NCBI GenBank assembly: GCA_002495845.1
Contig: DAHF01000130.1
Span: 1-5,811, forward strand
Length of the DNA stretch: 5,811 nt
Direction of reading: 5' to 3'
DNA from: Sulfolobus sp. UBA167
GTDB lineage: Archaea > Thermoproteota > Thermoprotei_A > Sulfolobales > Sulfolobaceae
Shown: positions 5,789 through 5,811 of the stretch, piece after piece
Position numbering within the stretch: position 1 is the first letter of the stretch
How the letters are laid out: each line of letters starts with the position of its first letter
Position numbers and translations under genes: made by a program
Notes under the pieces: generated by a model
What the model saw: only the letters and a program-made list of their open reading frames with translations
Databases searched by the model: none
What the model was told of the DNA's origin: nothing

Positions 5789-5811
5789 GATAAATTGAAT
5801 AAAAAATACTT

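Larger units (their letters stand above)
5738..5790. repeat. Imperfect 19-base direct repeat upstream of the ATPase
   Basis: TGCAGTATAGTGAATAAGT (5738-5756) and TGCAGTAAAGTATATAAGA (5772-5790) match at 15 of 19 positions and are offset by 34 bases, about three helical turns. They flank the space where the ATPase promoter and a possible divergent promoter lie. A regulator binding site or a duplicated core promoter would fit. Confidence 0.5.

Noticed and set aside
1..5811. CRISPR array, tRNA, rRNA, C/D box RNA, or complete insertion sequence
   Set aside because: No regularly spaced repeats, tRNA-like clover-leaf, rRNA-like stretch, paired C and D boxes, or terminal inverted repeats with an intact transposase were seen on either strand.

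Overview
The window most resembles the chromosome of a thermoacidophilic crenarchaeon of the Sulfolobales type. This is inferred from style, not from a marker gene. Three intact genes have a TATA-like element centred about 25-27 bases before the start codon and no Shine-Dalgarno (SD) site, the layout of leaderless archaeal transcripts. The one internal operon junction instead carries a GGTGAG site. Overall G+C is moderate and the intergenic DNA is AT-rich.

Layout. (1) Positions 1-671 hold no convincing intact gene. The best-supported object is a broken class I SAM-dependent methyltransferase on the minus strand (about 172-671), with two in-frame stops and one frameshift; a weak plus-strand ORF (56-250) overlaps its end. 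(2) Positions 672-880 are AT-rich leader DNA ending in the tldD promoter. (3) Positions 881-3411 are a two-gene operon, tldD-tldE, whose genes overlap by four bases (ATGA). It encodes the two halves of a TldD/TldE zinc metalloprotease. (4) Positions 3412-3606 are a convergent intergenic region with T-runs on both strands. (5) Positions 3607-3990 encode a 127-residue, four-helix membrane protein on the minus strand. (6) Positions 3991-4480 hold its promoter, a divergent 72-codon ORF of doubtful reality, and a decayed minus-strand reading frame downstream of the next gene. (7) Positions 4481-5719 encode a minus-strand AAA-type ATPase with a DUF4143 C-terminal part, preceded by an imperfect direct repeat and a possible divergent promoter at the window edge.

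How the genes work together. Only tldD and tldE clearly form a functional unit: TldD carries the catalytic zinc site and TldE is its catalytically silent partner. Nothing else in the window looks like a peptide-maturation system. I see no short precursor peptide, cyclodehydratase or exporter, so the cellular substrate cannot be read from this context. The membrane protein and ATPase look like independent transcription units. Gene decay on both sides of the operon suggests an accessory, reshuffled neighbourhood around a conserved protease operon. I found no convincing new multi-gene system here.
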